Shown: positions 8,189 to 17,511 of the stretch, piece by piece
Layout of the letters: every line of letters starts with the position of its first letter
How positions within the stretch are numbered: the first letter of the stretch is position 1
NCBI RefSeq assembly: GCF_013394165.1
Contig: NZ_CP041331.1
Span: 682,001-746,000, forward strand
DNA length: 64,000 nucleotides
From: Pseudoalteromonas sp. Scap06
GTDB taxonomy: Bacteria > Pseudomonadota > Gammaproteobacteria > Enterobacterales > Alteromonadaceae
Reading direction: 5' to 3'
Position numbers and translations under genes: made by a program
The notes under the pieces: model-generated
The model's database searches: none
What the model was told of the DNA's origin: nothing
Seen by the model: only the letters and a program-made list of their open reading frames with translations

Positions 8189-8926
8189 CTATTTGATGCC
8201 TTTTAATTCAGTCAGAATCTCTTTGCCCACTTTACGAGCTGATTGCGGGTTTTGACCAGTAATAACTCGCCTATCATTCACAACGTTTACCGTCCATGCA
8301 GCACCATAAATGTGCTTTGCACCTTTAGACATTAATGTATCCTGTAGTGAGAAAGGAACAACTTCTGTTAGCCCTACATTTGACTCTTCCTCGTTAGTAA
8401 ATGCAGCTAATTTTTTTCCTTTAACGAGGTATTGTCCGTTACTAAGCTTGACGTCTGTAAGAGCCGCTGGGCCATGACAAATCGCGCTTACAATACCGCC
8501 TCGCTCATATATTGAAACAGTTAATTTATTGATAAGTTCATTGTTCGAGAAGTCCCACATAGTTCCGTGACCGCCTGCATAAACTACTGCTTGATAATCT
8601 TTACTGTTTACATCTTCAATCGCTTTTGTATTTATAATTGAAGCCATGAGCTTTTTATCATTTATAAACCTAGCATTATCTTCATCTGAAAAATCTAGAC
8701 TTTTAGGGTCTATTGGGGCCATTCCACCTTCAATGCTAGCAACATCAACTTCAAAGCCTGCATCAGCAAGGACGTAATAAGGATGTGTTAACTCACCTAA
8801 CCAAAAACCTGTTTTCATATCTAACGAACCCATTTTATTGTGGCTAGTCAGTACGAAAAGGATTTTATCCGCAGCAAAACTTGGAGCCGCGAAAACTAGT
8901 GTCATGAATAATAATAGAAATTTCAT
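8189..8926 (-). CDS. Secreted DJ-1/PfpI family protein (type 1 glutamine amidotransferase-like)
   Basis: About 245 residues starting at MKFLLLF, chosen because it begins a clean signal peptide ending near SFAA and has AGAAAGA just upstream. The reading frame continues 21 codons further but that extension has no signal character. The nucleophile elbow is VSAICHGPAAL. The C-terminal part contains TNEEESNVGL and GQNPQSA, typical of the Hsp31/glyoxalase-III-like branch. Members remove methylglyoxal or act as chaperones or deglycases. A periplasmic location is predicted. The gene lies beside a glyoxalase-like pseudogene, consistent with reactive-aldehyde stress. Confidence 0.85.
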   Translation of the reverse strand: MKFLLLFMTLVFAAPSFAADKILFVLTSHNKMGSLDMKTGFWLGELTHPYYVLADAGFEVDVASIEGGMAPIDPKSLDFSDEDNARFINDKKLMASIINTKAIEDVNSKDYQAVVYAGGHGTMWDFSNNELINKLTVSIYERGGIVSAICHGPAALTDVKLSNGQYLVKGKKLAAFTNEEESNVGLTEVVPFSLQDTLMSKGAKHIYGAAWTVNVVNDRRVITGQNPQSARKVGKEILTELKGIK

Positions 8927-8948
8927 ACTATCTTTCTCATATAAATTA

Positions 8949-8968
8949 AACCAACCGATTCGTTGGTT
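8949..8968 (-). promoter_or_regulatory. Small inverted repeat before the PfpI-like gene
   Basis: AACCAAC and GTTGGTT are perfect 7-base arms around CGATTC, ending about 22 bases before the start codon. It could be an operator, or an RNA hairpin between the pseudogene and this gene. It has no T-run. Confidence 0.35.
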
Positions 8969-8982
8969 ACTTGTTAAATACG

Positions 8983-9398
8983 CTACCAACTTTCATTGTT
9001 AGGCGTTGAAGCCCAAGTCTCAGTTTTTGGTAGCAGCTCACCTGCTTGTAACAACTCGACGAAAATATTATCCGCAGAGCGTATAAAAGCCATTTGACCG
9101 TCTCGAGGAGATCGATTTACTTCAATGCCTAGTTCCTGTAAATGAGTGTATGTCTCGTATATATTTTCAACTCTGTAAGCTATATGACCGAAGTTTTCCT
9201 GTATTTTGATACTCAGCTCCCATTTATAAGTAAGTTCAATTTGAGCGCTTTCATCACCTTGTGCGGCTAAAAGATAAGAGAAAACTTTGCTTCAAAGTAG
9301 TCTTTCCTTTTTAGAACTTTCAACCCTAGACCCTCATAGTAAAATCTTAGTGATGCTTTAATATCTGATATACAAAGCATTGTGCGAAGATATTTTAT
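8983..9398 (-). pseudogene. gloA: Glyoxalase I/VOC family protein, frameshifted
   Basis: The minus strand encodes a lactoylglutathione-lyase-like protein in two frames. The first part reads MLCISDIKASLRFYYEGLG then LKVLKRKDYFEAKFSLIF and hits a stop. Adding one T to the T-run at 9269-9272 continues the frame through LAAQGDESAQIELTYKWE, FGHIAYRVENIYETY and GQMAFIRSADNIFVELLQ to a TAG at 8983-8985. The usual first Met position reads ATA (about 9396-9398), so the start may also be lost. Either the gene is dead or a single base is wrong in the sequence; the missing start favours decay. Confidence 0.8.
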
Positions 9399-9410
9399 TT
9401 ATCACAAGCC

Positions 9411-9701
9411 TTAAAACACACGAGCTGTTTTAATATCGACTGATAGCACTCTACCTTCTAAAGACTTTTGTAATTGAAGATAATGCGGCAGTGTCTTATG
9501 TTGCTCTAAAGTATCTATGTCACGCCACATTTCAATTAATGTGATTCTTTGTGACCCATTAACATCAGGGAAAACATCATAACGCTCGCATCCACTTTCA
9601 AAAATACTGTCACTCGCACATTCATAAATTGCATTTAATACGGTGCTGTAATGTTGTGTTTCACATAGAATATCCACAACAATCATTACTTCATTATCCA
9701 T
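9411..9701 (-). CDS. Antibiotic biosynthesis monooxygenase domain protein, YgiN-like
   Basis: A 96-residue ferredoxin-like ABM-fold protein. Typical features are IVVDILCETQHYSTVLNAI at the N-terminus and ITLIEMWRDIDTLEQH followed by LPHYLQL, with the conserved Glu-Trp and His. YgiN acts on quinols in E. coli and is encoded beside MdaB, and both kinds of gene are in this island. An AAGGT ribosome site precedes the ATG. It probably forms a dimer in the cytoplasm. The substrate is inferred from context only. Confidence 0.8.
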   Translation of the reverse strand: MDNEVMIVVDILCETQHYSTVLNAIYECASDSIFESGCERYDVFPDVNGSQRITLIEMWRDIDTLEQHKTLPHYLQLQKSLEGRVLSVDIKTARVF

Positions 9702-9762
9702 TTTTAACCTTTATCTTGGTTTATAAGGCTGCTTACACAGCCTTTAATTAAATAACAGAAAT

Positions 9763-10755
9763 TTAACGCTCGATTACGATTTTACCTGTGGCTAACCCTG
9801 ACTCTAGACGAGTGTGAGCATCTTTAACTCCTTGTAAAGTTAAAGGGAAAACACTATCGATAAGAGGTTTAACTTGACCATTATCCACAAGCCCAGCAAG
9901 TCGGCGTAAAATGTCACCGTGAGTCTCTCTATCGATGTTATGAATAATTGAAATCGCCATAAATACTAGGTCTAACCTTAGAGCCTTAAAGTGCATTTCA
10001 GTTAAGTTATAATCAGCATAACCAATTGTAGAGATAACATGCCCCTTCAGTTTTGCAGCGATTAATGAGTTTTGTAAAACGGGCCCGCCCACTGTATCAA
10101 ATACCGTATCGAAGCCTTGATCATTGGTTAGTCGTTCAACATATTCCTTTGGCTCTTCTGTAGGGAATAGTACCGTTTCATCTGCGCCTAGTTGTTTTGC
10201 AATTTCTGCGCGAGCTTCATCTGCAACAGTCGTTGTAACATGTGCACCTAGTGCTTTTGCAAGCTGAAGACCAATGTGGCCTACGCCACCCGTACCACCA
10301 TGAACCAACACTCTATCGCTTGGCTGGATTTCAGCTCGACCAATAATTGCTTCCCATGCTGTAATTGCTACTAAAGGCAAGCTAGCCGACTCACCAAAGC
10401 TAAGCGTTTTAGGTTTATGTGCTAATAATACAGCGTCAGCTTCAACCTTATCTGCAAGAGTACCCGGAATGCCAACGATACCGCCGACACAACCGTATAC
10501 TTCATCACCAATTTTAAAGTTAGTCACACCTTCACCTACTTCACTGATTACGCCCGATACATCCATGTGAAGGATTGCTGGATAAGTCATACCAGCAGTG
10601 CCTTCACTGCCTTGACGGATTTTAGTATCAACAGGGTTAACACTTGTCGCTTTTACATCGATTACGACGTGACCGCGTTTTGGTTTTGGCGCATCAACTT
10701 CGATTTCATGTAAAACATTAACGTCACCATGACCATTAATAGCTATTGCTTTCAT
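9763..10755 (-). CDS. Zinc-independent medium-chain dehydrogenase/quinone oxidoreductase
   Basis: A 330-residue MDR enzyme from MKAIAING, chosen for the GAGGAAAT ribosome site 5 bases upstream; the frame runs 21 codons further without such a site. A GroES-like N-terminal domain has VDVKATSVNPVDTKIRQG, and a Rossmann domain has VLVHGGTGGVGHIGLQLAKA for NADPH. Structural zinc cysteines are absent, which places it with quinone reductases and enoyl reductases. It reads away from the LysR gene across a 101-base gap and is the likely main target of that regulator. Confidence 0.88.
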   Translation of the reverse strand: MKAIAINGHGDVNVLHEIEVDAPKPKRGHVVIDVKATSVNPVDTKIRQGSEGTAGMTYPAILHMDVSGVISEVGEGVTNFKIGDEVYGCVGGIVGIPGTLADKVEADAVLLAHKPKTLSFGESASLPLVAITAWEAIIGRAEIQPSDRVLVHGGTGGVGHIGLQLAKALGAHVTTTVADEARAEIAKQLGADETVLFPTEEPKEYVERLTNDQGFDTVFDTVGGPVLQNSLIAAKLKGHVISTIGYADYNLTEMHFKALRLDLVFMAISIIHNIDRETHGDILRRLAGLVDNGQVKPLIDSVFPLTLQGVKDAHTRLESGLATGKIVIER

Positions 10756-10856
10756 AATAATTTCCTCTTTGTTATTGACGAAAGTGATGTTATCAACATA
10801 ATTAACAACCAAAAACACACTAAAAGTTTAATGATTAATTCCAAAAGGTTGATAAT

Positions 10857-11750
10857 TTGATTGATTCAATAGAAGAACTAAAGATATTCAGTACAATTTT
10901 TGAACTCAAATCTATTCGAATGGCTGCTGATGCTCACAACCTAACGGCTGCAGCAGTGAGTAAAAGGTTGATAGCGCTCGAAAACAGACTGAGTGCTAAA
11001 TTATTTTATAGAACAACACGGACCCTTAGTCCGACATTTACGGGTGAGAAGCTATATAACCATGCGCAAAGACTTTTAAGTATTAGCGATGAGATTGAAC
11101 ATGACCTCGACCCAACTAATACGTTAAAAGGAAAAATAAAAATAACTGCGTCAGCTTCTTTTACACAAAGCTATCTATTACCTGTGATTAGCAGCTTTTT
11201 AGAAAGTTACCCGCAGGTTAATATTGAAATCATTTCTACAGATAGTTTAGTTAATTTAACTGAACAAGGTGTTGATTTGGCGATTAGACATGGCCCTTCG
11301 CGAGATTCATCATTAATTGGTCAAAAGCTATCTGATACAAAGAGAGTATTATGTGCAACGCCGAGTTATTTAGAAAAAGAAGGAGTACCACAATCACCTG
11401 AATATTTAACTGATCATAGTTTATTAACCGTTGGGAATGAAACTAACTGGTCATTCATTAGAGAAAGTGAACGAAAAACAGTTAAATTAAACCCCAGCTT
11501 TTCTTCTAGCTTAGGGGATAGCGTTTTGGGTATGGTGGAATTAGATCATGGTATTGCACTCTTGTCAGATTGGCATATTAAAGAAGGTGTTGAAAAAGGG
11601 CGCTTAAAGGTTATTTTAGAAGATTGGGAATGTGACCCATCAATTTCAATTAACCTATTATATCCGTCTAGGAAAAACCAATCGATGATAGTTAGAAACT
11701 TCATTGACCACTTGAAAGAATGGATAAAAAGCAATCCGCTTTCAAAATAG
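10857..11750 (+). CDS. LysR family transcriptional regulator
   Basis: A 297-residue LTTR with an N-terminal winged HTH (about residues 1-60, FELKSIRMAADAHNLTAAAV then SKRLIALENRL) and a periplasmic-binding-like effector domain (about 90-290). It starts with TTG at 10857, with AAAAGG about 9 bases upstream. It is divergent from the MDR reductase gene, the usual arrangement for a LysR regulator and its target. It probably controls the quinone/electrophile genes at 7.5-10.8 kb. The effector domain is of the CrgA/AaeR type common to MDR and quinone-stress operons. Confidence 0.9.
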   Translation: MIDSIEELKIFSTIFELKSIRMAADAHNLTAAAVSKRLIALENRLSAKLFYRTTRTLSPTFTGEKLYNHAQRLLSISDEIEHDLDPTNTLKGKIKITASASFTQSYLLPVISSFLESYPQVNIEIISTDSLVNLTEQGVDLAIRHGPSRDSSLIGQKLSDTKRVLCATPSYLEKEGVPQSPEYLTDHSLLTVGNETNWSFIRESERKTVKLNPSFSSSLGDSVLGMVELDHGIALLSDWHIKEGVEKGRLKVILEDWECDPSISINLLYPSRKNQSMIVRNFIDHLKEWIKSNPLSK

Positions 11751-11805
11751 ACTTAACTTGTTGGGGTGTTCACTACTGTTAACTTTTTAGGGTAGTAGCC
11801 AGCGT

Positions 11806-11965
11806 CACTTAAATTGAGATTTATTAACTAAAGTCTCGCCTTAAATTTAAGTAGGTTTAATAGTTTAATTAACAATATTAATTACAACAAGCCTGAAGAA
11901 GCCTTAATGTATCAATATAGAATTAGTGAGTGGGCTATTTCCGTTTTGTGCCATGAGCAGACATT
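11806..11965 (+). repeat. Right copy of the direct repeat bounding the stress-gene island
   Basis: The first 54 bases (11806-11859) are identical to 7146-7199, and the remainder is related to 7200-7310 with small indels. The copy starts 55 bases after the LysR stop and ends just beyond the stop of the convergent GNAT gene. Confidence 0.85.
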
Positions 11966-11989
11966 GGTAACGCCCTCCATAGTCTCTTG

Positions 11990-12484
11990 TTAGGCATTAG
12001 TGATAACAAACTCGTGGTAGCCTTCTGTTTCAGGAGGGTCAACTTTATCAACACGCATAACATTTAATTTAGCAAACAAACTATTCCAAAATTTTAACGC
12101 TAAACTATCGTTTAAGTGGACTGCTACATGCCACTGATTTGTTTCAACAGGCATCAAATTTTGAATAACAAATTTGGCAATGCCTTGTTTTCGGTATTTG
12201 GGTAGAATAAAAATATCAGCCAACTCAGGTATTTCTTTGCCAACGATCTCAGTTGGTTCTACGGTAGCAAAACCAGCAATTTGGTTAGAAACGAGTACAA
12301 GATAAATACTGCAGTCTTCCTCACCACGAACTACACATTCTAAATACTCTTCATCAATATCATAGCAACCATCTAAACCAATATCTTCTAAGTCAAATAT
12401 ACTTTGATGGTATTGATAAAACTGCCACAACATTTTTATTGCAGCGATATCAGTTGATTCAGCTTTTCGTATTGTAGTGTCCAT
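11990..12484 (-). CDS. GNAT family N-acetyltransferase
   Basis: A 164-residue GNAT protein. The acetyl-CoA site is ELADIFILPKYRKQGIAKFV (about residues 91-110), with strands VLVSNQIAGFATVEP before and WHVAVHLNDSLALKFWNSLF after. The N-terminus IRKAESTDIAAIKMLWQFYQ resembles predicted acetyltransferases often found in gene cassettes and islands. The substrate is unknown. It lies just outside the right direct repeat and is oriented towards it. Its stop lies in GCCTAAC, which resembles an integron cassette boundary, but no paired site was found. Confidence 0.8.
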   Translation of the reverse strand: MDTTIRKAESTDIAAIKMLWQFYQYHQSIFDLEDIGLDGCYDIDEEYLECVVRGEEDCSIYLVLVSNQIAGFATVEPTEIVGKEIPELADIFILPKYRKQGIAKFVIQNLMPVETNQWHVAVHLNDSLALKFWNSLFAKLNVMRVDKVDPPETEGYHEFVITNA

Positions 12485-12952
12485 TTTATACCTATTTCCT
12501 TATGTGTGCTCCGGCATTAGCTTTCACTAAAGGGATGAAGATTCGCCAGTAGCTATCTTTAAAAAATATCATGTTATTAAACGAAAACTACTCGAAAATA
12601 ACAACAAAATAAATTTTAAGAATGGATTGAAAAAAACGCCAATAAGCTAATAGTCATACGGATAAAGTTTCACGTCAAACAGAGAAACTCGACTGACTGC
12701 TTATCGCCAAACAGCCGAGGTTCGGCTCAGTGCCAATTTCAATCATGCGGTATACCTTCCCTCTGCCTCAAAACGCTTTAGGGTAAATACTTTATAGGTG
12801 TCTTTGAGCTAATTTATACGTTCACTCCTTTTAGAAAGGCAGTAGTTTTGTGTCACAATGCAACCATTAAGCTAAAAGCTTATTGCCATGAGGTAGTTAA
12901 CTATCCCCTGACGGATGAGTGTCATAGGATAGTTATTAAATCAGCTATATAA
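12485..12952. other. Gene-free region between GNAT and ars operon
   Basis: About 470 bases with stop codons in every frame and no recognisable gene. It contains a short hairpin near 12713-12727 (AGCCGA/TTCGGCT) and the larger inverted repeat at 12898-12935. It may mark a junction between separately acquired segments. Confidence 0.5.
12898..12935 (-). terminator. Inverted repeat downstream of arsJ
   Basis: TAACTATCC and GGATAGTTA form a 9-base stem with a 20-base loop, starting 18 bases beyond the arsJ stop. There is no T-run, so it may be a factor-dependent or weak terminator. Confidence 0.4.
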
Positions 12953-14167
12953 TTATTTAGTTGCTTTTGTTGGTAACTTTGTTGAGAAAAGCCCAGCCAG
13001 TGTAATAAATACAAACGATATCGCTAAACAAGCCGCTAACCCATATAGCTGGAAAATCCAGCCTGACAATACTGTACCAATCAAACGCCCCATCGCATTA
13101 GCCATATAGTAAAAGCCAACATCGAGGGAAACACCGTCGGCATCTGCCATGCTAACAATTAAATAACTGTGCAGCGATGAATTAATGGCGAACAGTACAC
13201 CAAACAACATTAAACCAGCAATAAGCACTGTTTTTACTTGCCAATTAAAATACAGGGATAAAGCGATACCTAATGTAACCAGTGCCAGTGAACTCGCCCA
13301 TTTGGTTGTTTCTATAGCAGGCGAGAACCCTTCTTTGAGATTCATTACCTTAGGTGCGATAGATTGTACGAAACCGTAGCCAATCACCCATAGTGCCAAG
13401 AAGCCGCCTACCGTCCAATGATCCCAATTAAAGGCTTGCGATAAAAATACGGGCAGTGCAATCACAAACCAGACATCACGTGCACCAAACAAGAATAGTC
13501 GTGCAGCCGACAAAAGGTTAATTGAACGACTTTTTGAGAATATATCGGTGAACTTAGGTTTGCTCTTCGCTTTTCCTAAATCACTTTTTAAAGCGTAAAG
13601 GCTGTAACACCATACAAGTGCTAAACCACCCGTCATCAACAGCATTGCACCTTTAAACGATAATAAGGTTAACAGTAAACCACCCAAGAAAAAGCCAACG
13701 CCTTTTAATGCATTTTTGGAGCCTGTTAATATAGCTACCCATTTGAAAAGCGTGCCTTCTTGCCCATCGGTAACCAACGACTTGATAGCACTTTTAGCGC
13801 TCATTTTATTTAAGTCTTTGGCAATACCAGAAAGCGCTTGGGCAATCATCACATATACAACTGTTAACCATTCAGAGGGAACAGCTAGCATGAGCAAGGC
13901 AACAATTTGAATAGCCAAACCAATGTTCATGGTTTTATTTAGCCCTAAACGAGCACCTAAGAAACCGCCAATCAAGTTGGTTACAACGCCAAAGATTTCA
14001 TAAAACAAAAACAGCATAGCAATACCAAGCGGGCTATAACCTAACGCGTGGAAATGAAGCACTACCAACATGCGTAGTGCACCATCGGTTAAGGTAAATG
14101 CCCAATAATTACCTGTAACAACAAGGTATTGCTTAATATCGTCTGATAATGATGCCAAGCGCTTCAT
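12953..14167 (-). CDS. arsJ: ArsJ organoarsenical (1-arseno-3-phosphoglycerate) efflux MFS transporter
   Basis: A 404-residue major facilitator with about 12 membrane segments. The N-terminal region YLVVTGNYWAFTLTDGALRM and the following loop GGFLGARLGLNKTMNIGL are characteristic of ArsJ. It is the last gene of the ars operon, 16 bases after the GAPDH gene. In the established pathway GAPDH uses arsenate in place of phosphate to make 1-arseno-3-phosphoglycerate, and ArsJ exports it, where it breaks down to arsenate. The paired genes support the assignment. Confidence 0.93.
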   Translation of the reverse strand: MKRLASLSDDIKQYLVVTGNYWAFTLTDGALRMLVVLHFHALGYSPLGIAMLFLFYEIFGVVTNLIGGFLGARLGLNKTMNIGLAIQIVALLMLAVPSEWLTVVYVMIAQALSGIAKDLNKMSAKSAIKSLVTDGQEGTLFKWVAILTGSKNALKGVGFFLGGLLLTLLSFKGAMLLMTGGLALVWCYSLYALKSDLGKAKSKPKFTDIFSKSRSINLLSAARLFLFGARDVWFVIALPVFLSQAFNWDHWTVGGFLALWVIGYGFVQSIAPKVMNLKEGFSPAIETTKWASSLALVTLGIALSLYFNWQVKTVLIAGLMLFGVLFAINSSLHSYLIVSMADADGVSLDVGFYYMANAMGRLIGTVLSGWIFQLYGLAACLAISFVFITLAGLFSTKLPTKATK

Positions 14168-14183
14168 AGTGTTACATTACCCT

Positions 14184-15188
14184 TTAAATTGATAAAGCGA
14201 CTTTACGAGCAAGCTCAGCCGTTCTGTTGGCGTATCCCCACTCGTTGTCATACCATGTGTACAGCTTCAACTGAGTGCCGTTAACGACCATCGTTGACAG
14301 TGCATCAACAATGCTAGAACGCGGGTCAGTTTTATAATCGATAGATACTAGCGGCTTTTCTTCATAGCCCAAAATACCTTTTAACTCGCCTTCAGCCGCT
14401 TCTTTCATCCAAGCATTAATTTCAGCTTCCGTTGTTGCACGCTCAACTTCAAATACACAATCAGTTATTGATGCATTTGCTAGTGGTACGCGAACGGCGT
14501 GACCATTTAGTTTGCCTTTTAATTCAGGGAAAATATGGGTAATAGCCGTTGCAGAGCCCGTAGTGGTAGGGATTAGGCTCATGCCACAGGCACGCGCTCT
14601 GCGTAAATCTTTGTGCGGAGCATCTAAAATGGTTTGAGTATTGGTAATATCATGGATAGTCGTCATCGAGCCGTGTTTAATGCCGATTTTATCCTGTAAT
14701 ACTTTTATCACTGGTGCTAAGCAATTGGTGGTGCAAGATGCTGCTGTCACAATGGCATGTTGTTCAGCATTATAAAGGTGGTCGTTAACCCCCATCACCA
14801 CATTGAGTACGCCTTCTTCTTTCACTGGTGCAGTGACCACCACCTTCTTAACACCTTGATCTAAGTAGGCTTGCAGCAGATCGGTTTTTTTCATTTTACC
14901 TGATGCTTCAATGACGACATCACATTCAGACCAATCCGTATCGTTAATTGCTTGATTTTGAGTGACCCGAATAGCTTGACCGTTGATTATCACATTATTG
15001 TCATCATTAGATACATCATGTGACCAAGTGCCATGCACTGAATCGTATTTTAATAGGTGTGCCAGTGTTTCTGCGTTGCCAGCAGGATCGTTGATTTGCA
15101 CAAACTCAATATTTTGCCAACCAAAGGCTGCTCTAAGCGTTAATCGGCCCATGCGGCCAAAACCGTTAATACCAATTTTAATTGTCAT
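14184..15188 (-). CDS. ArsJ-associated glyceraldehyde-3-phosphate dehydrogenase
   Basis: A 334-residue GAPDH with the NAD-binding start [19 protein letters not shown] and the catalytic cysteine in [13 protein letters not shown] (about residues 147-160), followed by His in the [10 protein letters not shown] segment. It lies between the phosphatase and arsJ, with gaps of 2 and 16 bases. The location identifies it as the arsenate-using GAPDH of the ArsJ pathway and not the housekeeping glycolytic copy. The enzyme itself should catalyse the same chemistry with phosphate. Confidence 0.94.
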   Translation of the reverse strand: MTIKIGINGFGRMGRLTLRAAFGWQNIEFVQINDPAGNAETLAHLLKYDSVHGTWSHDVSNDDNNVIINGQAIRVTQNQAINDTDWSECDVVIEASGKMKKTDLLQAYLDQGVKKVVVTAPVKEEGVLNVVMGVNDHLYNAEQHAIVTAASCTTNCLAPVIKVLQDKIGIKHGSMTTIHDITNTQTILDAPHKDLRRARACGMSLIPTTTGSATAITHIFPELKGKLNGHAVRVPLANASITDCVFEVERATTEAEINAWMKEAAEGELKGILGYEEKPLVSIDYKTDPRSSIVDALSTMVVNGTQLKLYTWYDNEWGYANRTAELARKVALSI

Positions 15189-15190
15189 GG

Positions 15191-15694
15191 TTAAACTCCT
15201 ACTTTTTGATATTCATTAAAAAATGAAAGTTGCACAGGATTAGAAAGCGCCTTGGGGCGTACTTTCTGTACTTGGTTAATAATGCTTGTCTTGTTGTAAC
15301 CTAACTCATACATCAGTATGCCAATCACTAAGCCCGTGCGACCTGAACCGCCTTTACAGTGCACAGCTATCGTGCCCTGATTACGCAAAATAGCTAACAC
15401 GTCATCAAGGTGAGATTTGAACGCCGTTGCAAAGTCATTATTAGGCGCATCATCATCTAAAATAGGTAACTGAAACCATTTTATGCCTTGTTCGTTACAA
15501 ACTTGAGGAAGTGTTTCGGCCTCGTTTTTCTTTATTTCTGCGTCATACATCAGAGTAACAATCGCTTGTGCTCCCGCATCTTTTAGTTGCTTTACCGATG
15601 TTGTTAAATCAACCTCTTTCGTTCCTGGGCATGGCGTAAATATAAAACTAGCGCCATTATCAAGTGTCAGTTTGTCATAAGGGTGCATTTGCAT
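15191..15694 (-). CDS. Dual-specificity/CDKN3-like protein phosphatase in ars operon
   Basis: A 167-residue cysteine phosphatase. The P-loop [12 protein letters not shown] (about residues 113-124) fits HCx5RT of the dual-specificity/CDKN3 class, and the general-acid Asp is probably in [10 protein letters not shown]. It lies 14 bases after acr3 and 2 bases before the GAPDH gene, so it is surely co-transcribed. Its role in arsenic resistance is not established as far as I know. It could act on a phosphorylated metabolite of the arseno-phosphoglycerate branch, on a protein, or as an arsenate-handling enzyme; the sequence alone cannot decide. Confidence 0.85.
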   Translation of the reverse strand: MQMHPYDKLTLDNGASFIFTPCPGTKEVDLTTSVKQLKDAGAQAIVTLMYDAEIKKNEAETLPQVCNEQGIKWFQLPILDDDAPNNDFATAFKSHLDDVLAILRNQGTIAVHCKGGSGRTGLVIGILMYELGYNKTSIINQVQKVRPKALSNPVQLSFFNEYQKVGV

Positions 15695-15708
15695 AAGAAT
15701 CCTCTTAA

Positions 15709-16731
15709 TTATTCGTTAAACCAATGTTTTGTTCTGTTTACAATCGCTACGAGAGATAGCATCACAGGCACCTCTACAAGTACACCAACCACGGTTGCTA
15801 GCGCTGCACCTGAATGCAAGCCAAAAAGAGAAATCGCTACAGCTACAGCCAACTCAAAGAAATTTGATGTACCAATTAAGCACGATGGAGCTGCAATGTT
15901 ATGTTTAAGCTTGATTTTTAGCGCAATAAAATAGGCAATGATGAAAATGCCATACGTTTGAATAACCAGCGGAATAGCGATTAACAAAATATTGAGTGGT
16001 TGGTCTAAAATAGTGTTAGCTTGAAAGCCGAACAACAGCATAACTGTGGCTAATAAACCAATGACAGAAAATGGTTTTAACTTTTCTAACAAGGCTGTAA
16101 TAGTTGTTTCATCGCGACCTGAGGCATTTAAGTGCTTTCTGGTCAATATCCCTGCAATTAAAGGCAGTAATACGTACAACACAACCGAGGTGAACAAAGT
16201 TCCCCACGGCACATGAATATCCGATACCCCCAGCAGTAATCCGGCAAGTGGGGCGAATGCAAAAATCATGATAATGTCGTTAACCGACACTTGAACTAAC
16301 GTGTAGTTTGCATCACCTTTAGTTAATTGCGACCAGACAAATACCATTGCCGTACATGGCGCTACGCCAAGTAAAATCATTCCTGCGATATATTCTTGTG
16401 CAGTTTCTGGTGAAACAAAATCTGCAAACAATCCTTCAAAGAAAAGCCAACCCAATGCAGCCATAGAAAATGGTTTGATAAGCCAGTTAATCACTAAAGT
16501 TAACACCAGTCCTTGTGGATTTTTACCCACCTCTTTAATTGTTGAGAAATCTATTTGTACCATCATGGGGTAGATCATTACCCAAATGAAGATGGCAACG
16601 ACGATATTAACATGCGCCACTTCGAGCTCTGCGATTGCTTCAAAAAGCGGCGGGTAAATAACCCCTAATGAGACACCAGCAGCAATTGATATAGCGACCC
16701 AAACAGATAAATAGCGTTCAAAAATTCCCAT
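15709..16731 (-). CDS. acr3: Acr3 arsenite efflux transporter
   Basis: A 340-residue, ten-segment membrane transporter of the BART superfamily. Motifs include [38 protein letters not shown] with the conserved transport Cys, and [20 protein letters not shown], all typical of Acr3. It exports arsenite using the proton motive force. It follows the ArsC-ArsR gene by 11 bases. The ACR3(1) versus ACR3(2) subtype was not determined. Confidence 0.95.
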   Translation of the reverse strand: MGIFERYLSVWVAISIAAGVSLGVIYPPLFEAIAELEVAHVNIVVAIFIWVMIYPMMVQIDFSTIKEVGKNPQGLVLTLVINWLIKPFSMAALGWLFFEGLFADFVSPETAQEYIAGMILLGVAPCTAMVFVWSQLTKGDANYTLVQVSVNDIIMIFAFAPLAGLLLGVSDIHVPWGTLFTSVVLYVLLPLIAGILTRKHLNASGRDETTITALLEKLKPFSVIGLLATVMLLFGFQANTILDQPLNILLIAIPLVIQTYGIFIIAYFIALKIKLKHNIAAPSCLIGTSNFFELAVAVAISLFGLHSGAALATVVGVLVEVPVMLSLVAIVNRTKHWFNE

Positions 16732-16742
16732 AATAATACTCC

Positions 16743-17504
16743 CTAGTTACAGCAGCTTGCTACACGCGTGGGACGATCACCCATCGCATTTAATCTGGCT
16801 AGCTCTTGTTCAATGAAAATGGGATCATTCACTACCGTTGATGTAATAGTTTGCTTCATCCACTCTGGTAGTGTTGGATTGATCGAATAAAAAACCCATT
16901 GCTGGTGTTTTCTATCGGATAAAATGCCCGTTTTTCTAAGTTGTGCTAAGTGACGAGAAACTTTAGGTTGGCTCTCTTCACTCAAAGCAGTCATTAGCTC
17001 ACAAACACATGCTTCACCTTCAACAGCAATAATTAATAGACTCTTCAAACGAATATCATCAGCTAGCGCTTTGTAAAAAGTAGTTGGTGTGATTGGCGCT
17101 AGTTTTTGCTTTTCTTTTGTTAGCAAAAACATTTTGAGCCGTTCATTTAGCTCTTGTAGTGTTTTTTCAAACGGATTGGCTTCTTTGCGGGAACGAGGTT
17201 CAGGAAAATCCCACGCAAGGCAATTGGTGCCATTAACTCGACTATCGCACTCTTTTGCCGCTTTATCACACAGGGTAATAACAAAATCAAAATGGATATT
17301 GCTAACTTCATCAAGGTGTTTTGAGCGTAAACCATCGGTACGCAACCCAAAGTGTTCAATAGCTGACAGCGTTCGACTGTCCACATTATTTGGCTCAGTA
17401 CCAGCGCTGTAAACCTCGTACTCACCTTTACCATGATGTTTTAACAACGCCTCGGCCATGATAGATCTCGCCGAGTTTTCAGTGCACAAAAATAGAACTT
17501 TCAT
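16743..17504 (-). CDS. ArsC-ArsR fusion: thioredoxin-type arsenate reductase joined to arsenic repressor
   Basis: About 253 residues starting at [14 protein letters not shown]; an upstream in-frame ATG lies inside the operator and is less likely. Residues 1-140 are a low-molecular-weight-phosphatase-type arsenate reductase with P-loop Cys7 (CTENSARS) and two further cysteines, Cys79 and Cys86, spaced like the Cys82/Cys89 relay of thioredoxin-coupled ArsC. Residues about 145-250 are an ArsR winged helix with the As(III) site GEACVCEL. The C-terminus has a CC pair. One polypeptide thus reduces arsenate and senses the arsenite made. It is the first gene of the operon. Confidence 0.93.
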   Translation of the reverse strand: MKVLFLCTENSARSIMAEALLKHHGKGEYEVYSAGTEPNNVDSRTLSAIEHFGLRTDGLRSKHLDEVSNIHFDFVITLCDKAAKECDSRVNGTNCLAWDFPEPRSRKEANPFEKTLQELNERLKMFLLTKEKQKLAPITPTTFYKALADDIRLKSLLIIAVEGEACVCELMTALSEESQPKVSRHLAQLRKTGILSDRKHQQWVFYSINPTLPEWMKQTITSTVVNDPIFIEQELARLNAMGDRPTRVASCCN

Positions 17505-17511
17505 AACCACT

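Noticed and set aside
8983..9010. A second GCCTAAC-like cassette boundary near the glyoxalase pseudogene
   Set aside because: The motif lies inside the pseudogene coding sequence (codons for TPNN), which explains it.
11966..12010. Integron attC site at the end of the GNAT gene (GCCTAAC around the stop)
   Set aside because: Only one core-like motif was found. There is no matching GTTRRRY partner at attC distance, no palindromic arms and no integrase.
17147..17434. 95-codon minus-strand open frame inside the ArsC-ArsR gene
   Set aside because: It lies in another frame of a well-supported gene and shows no conserved features.
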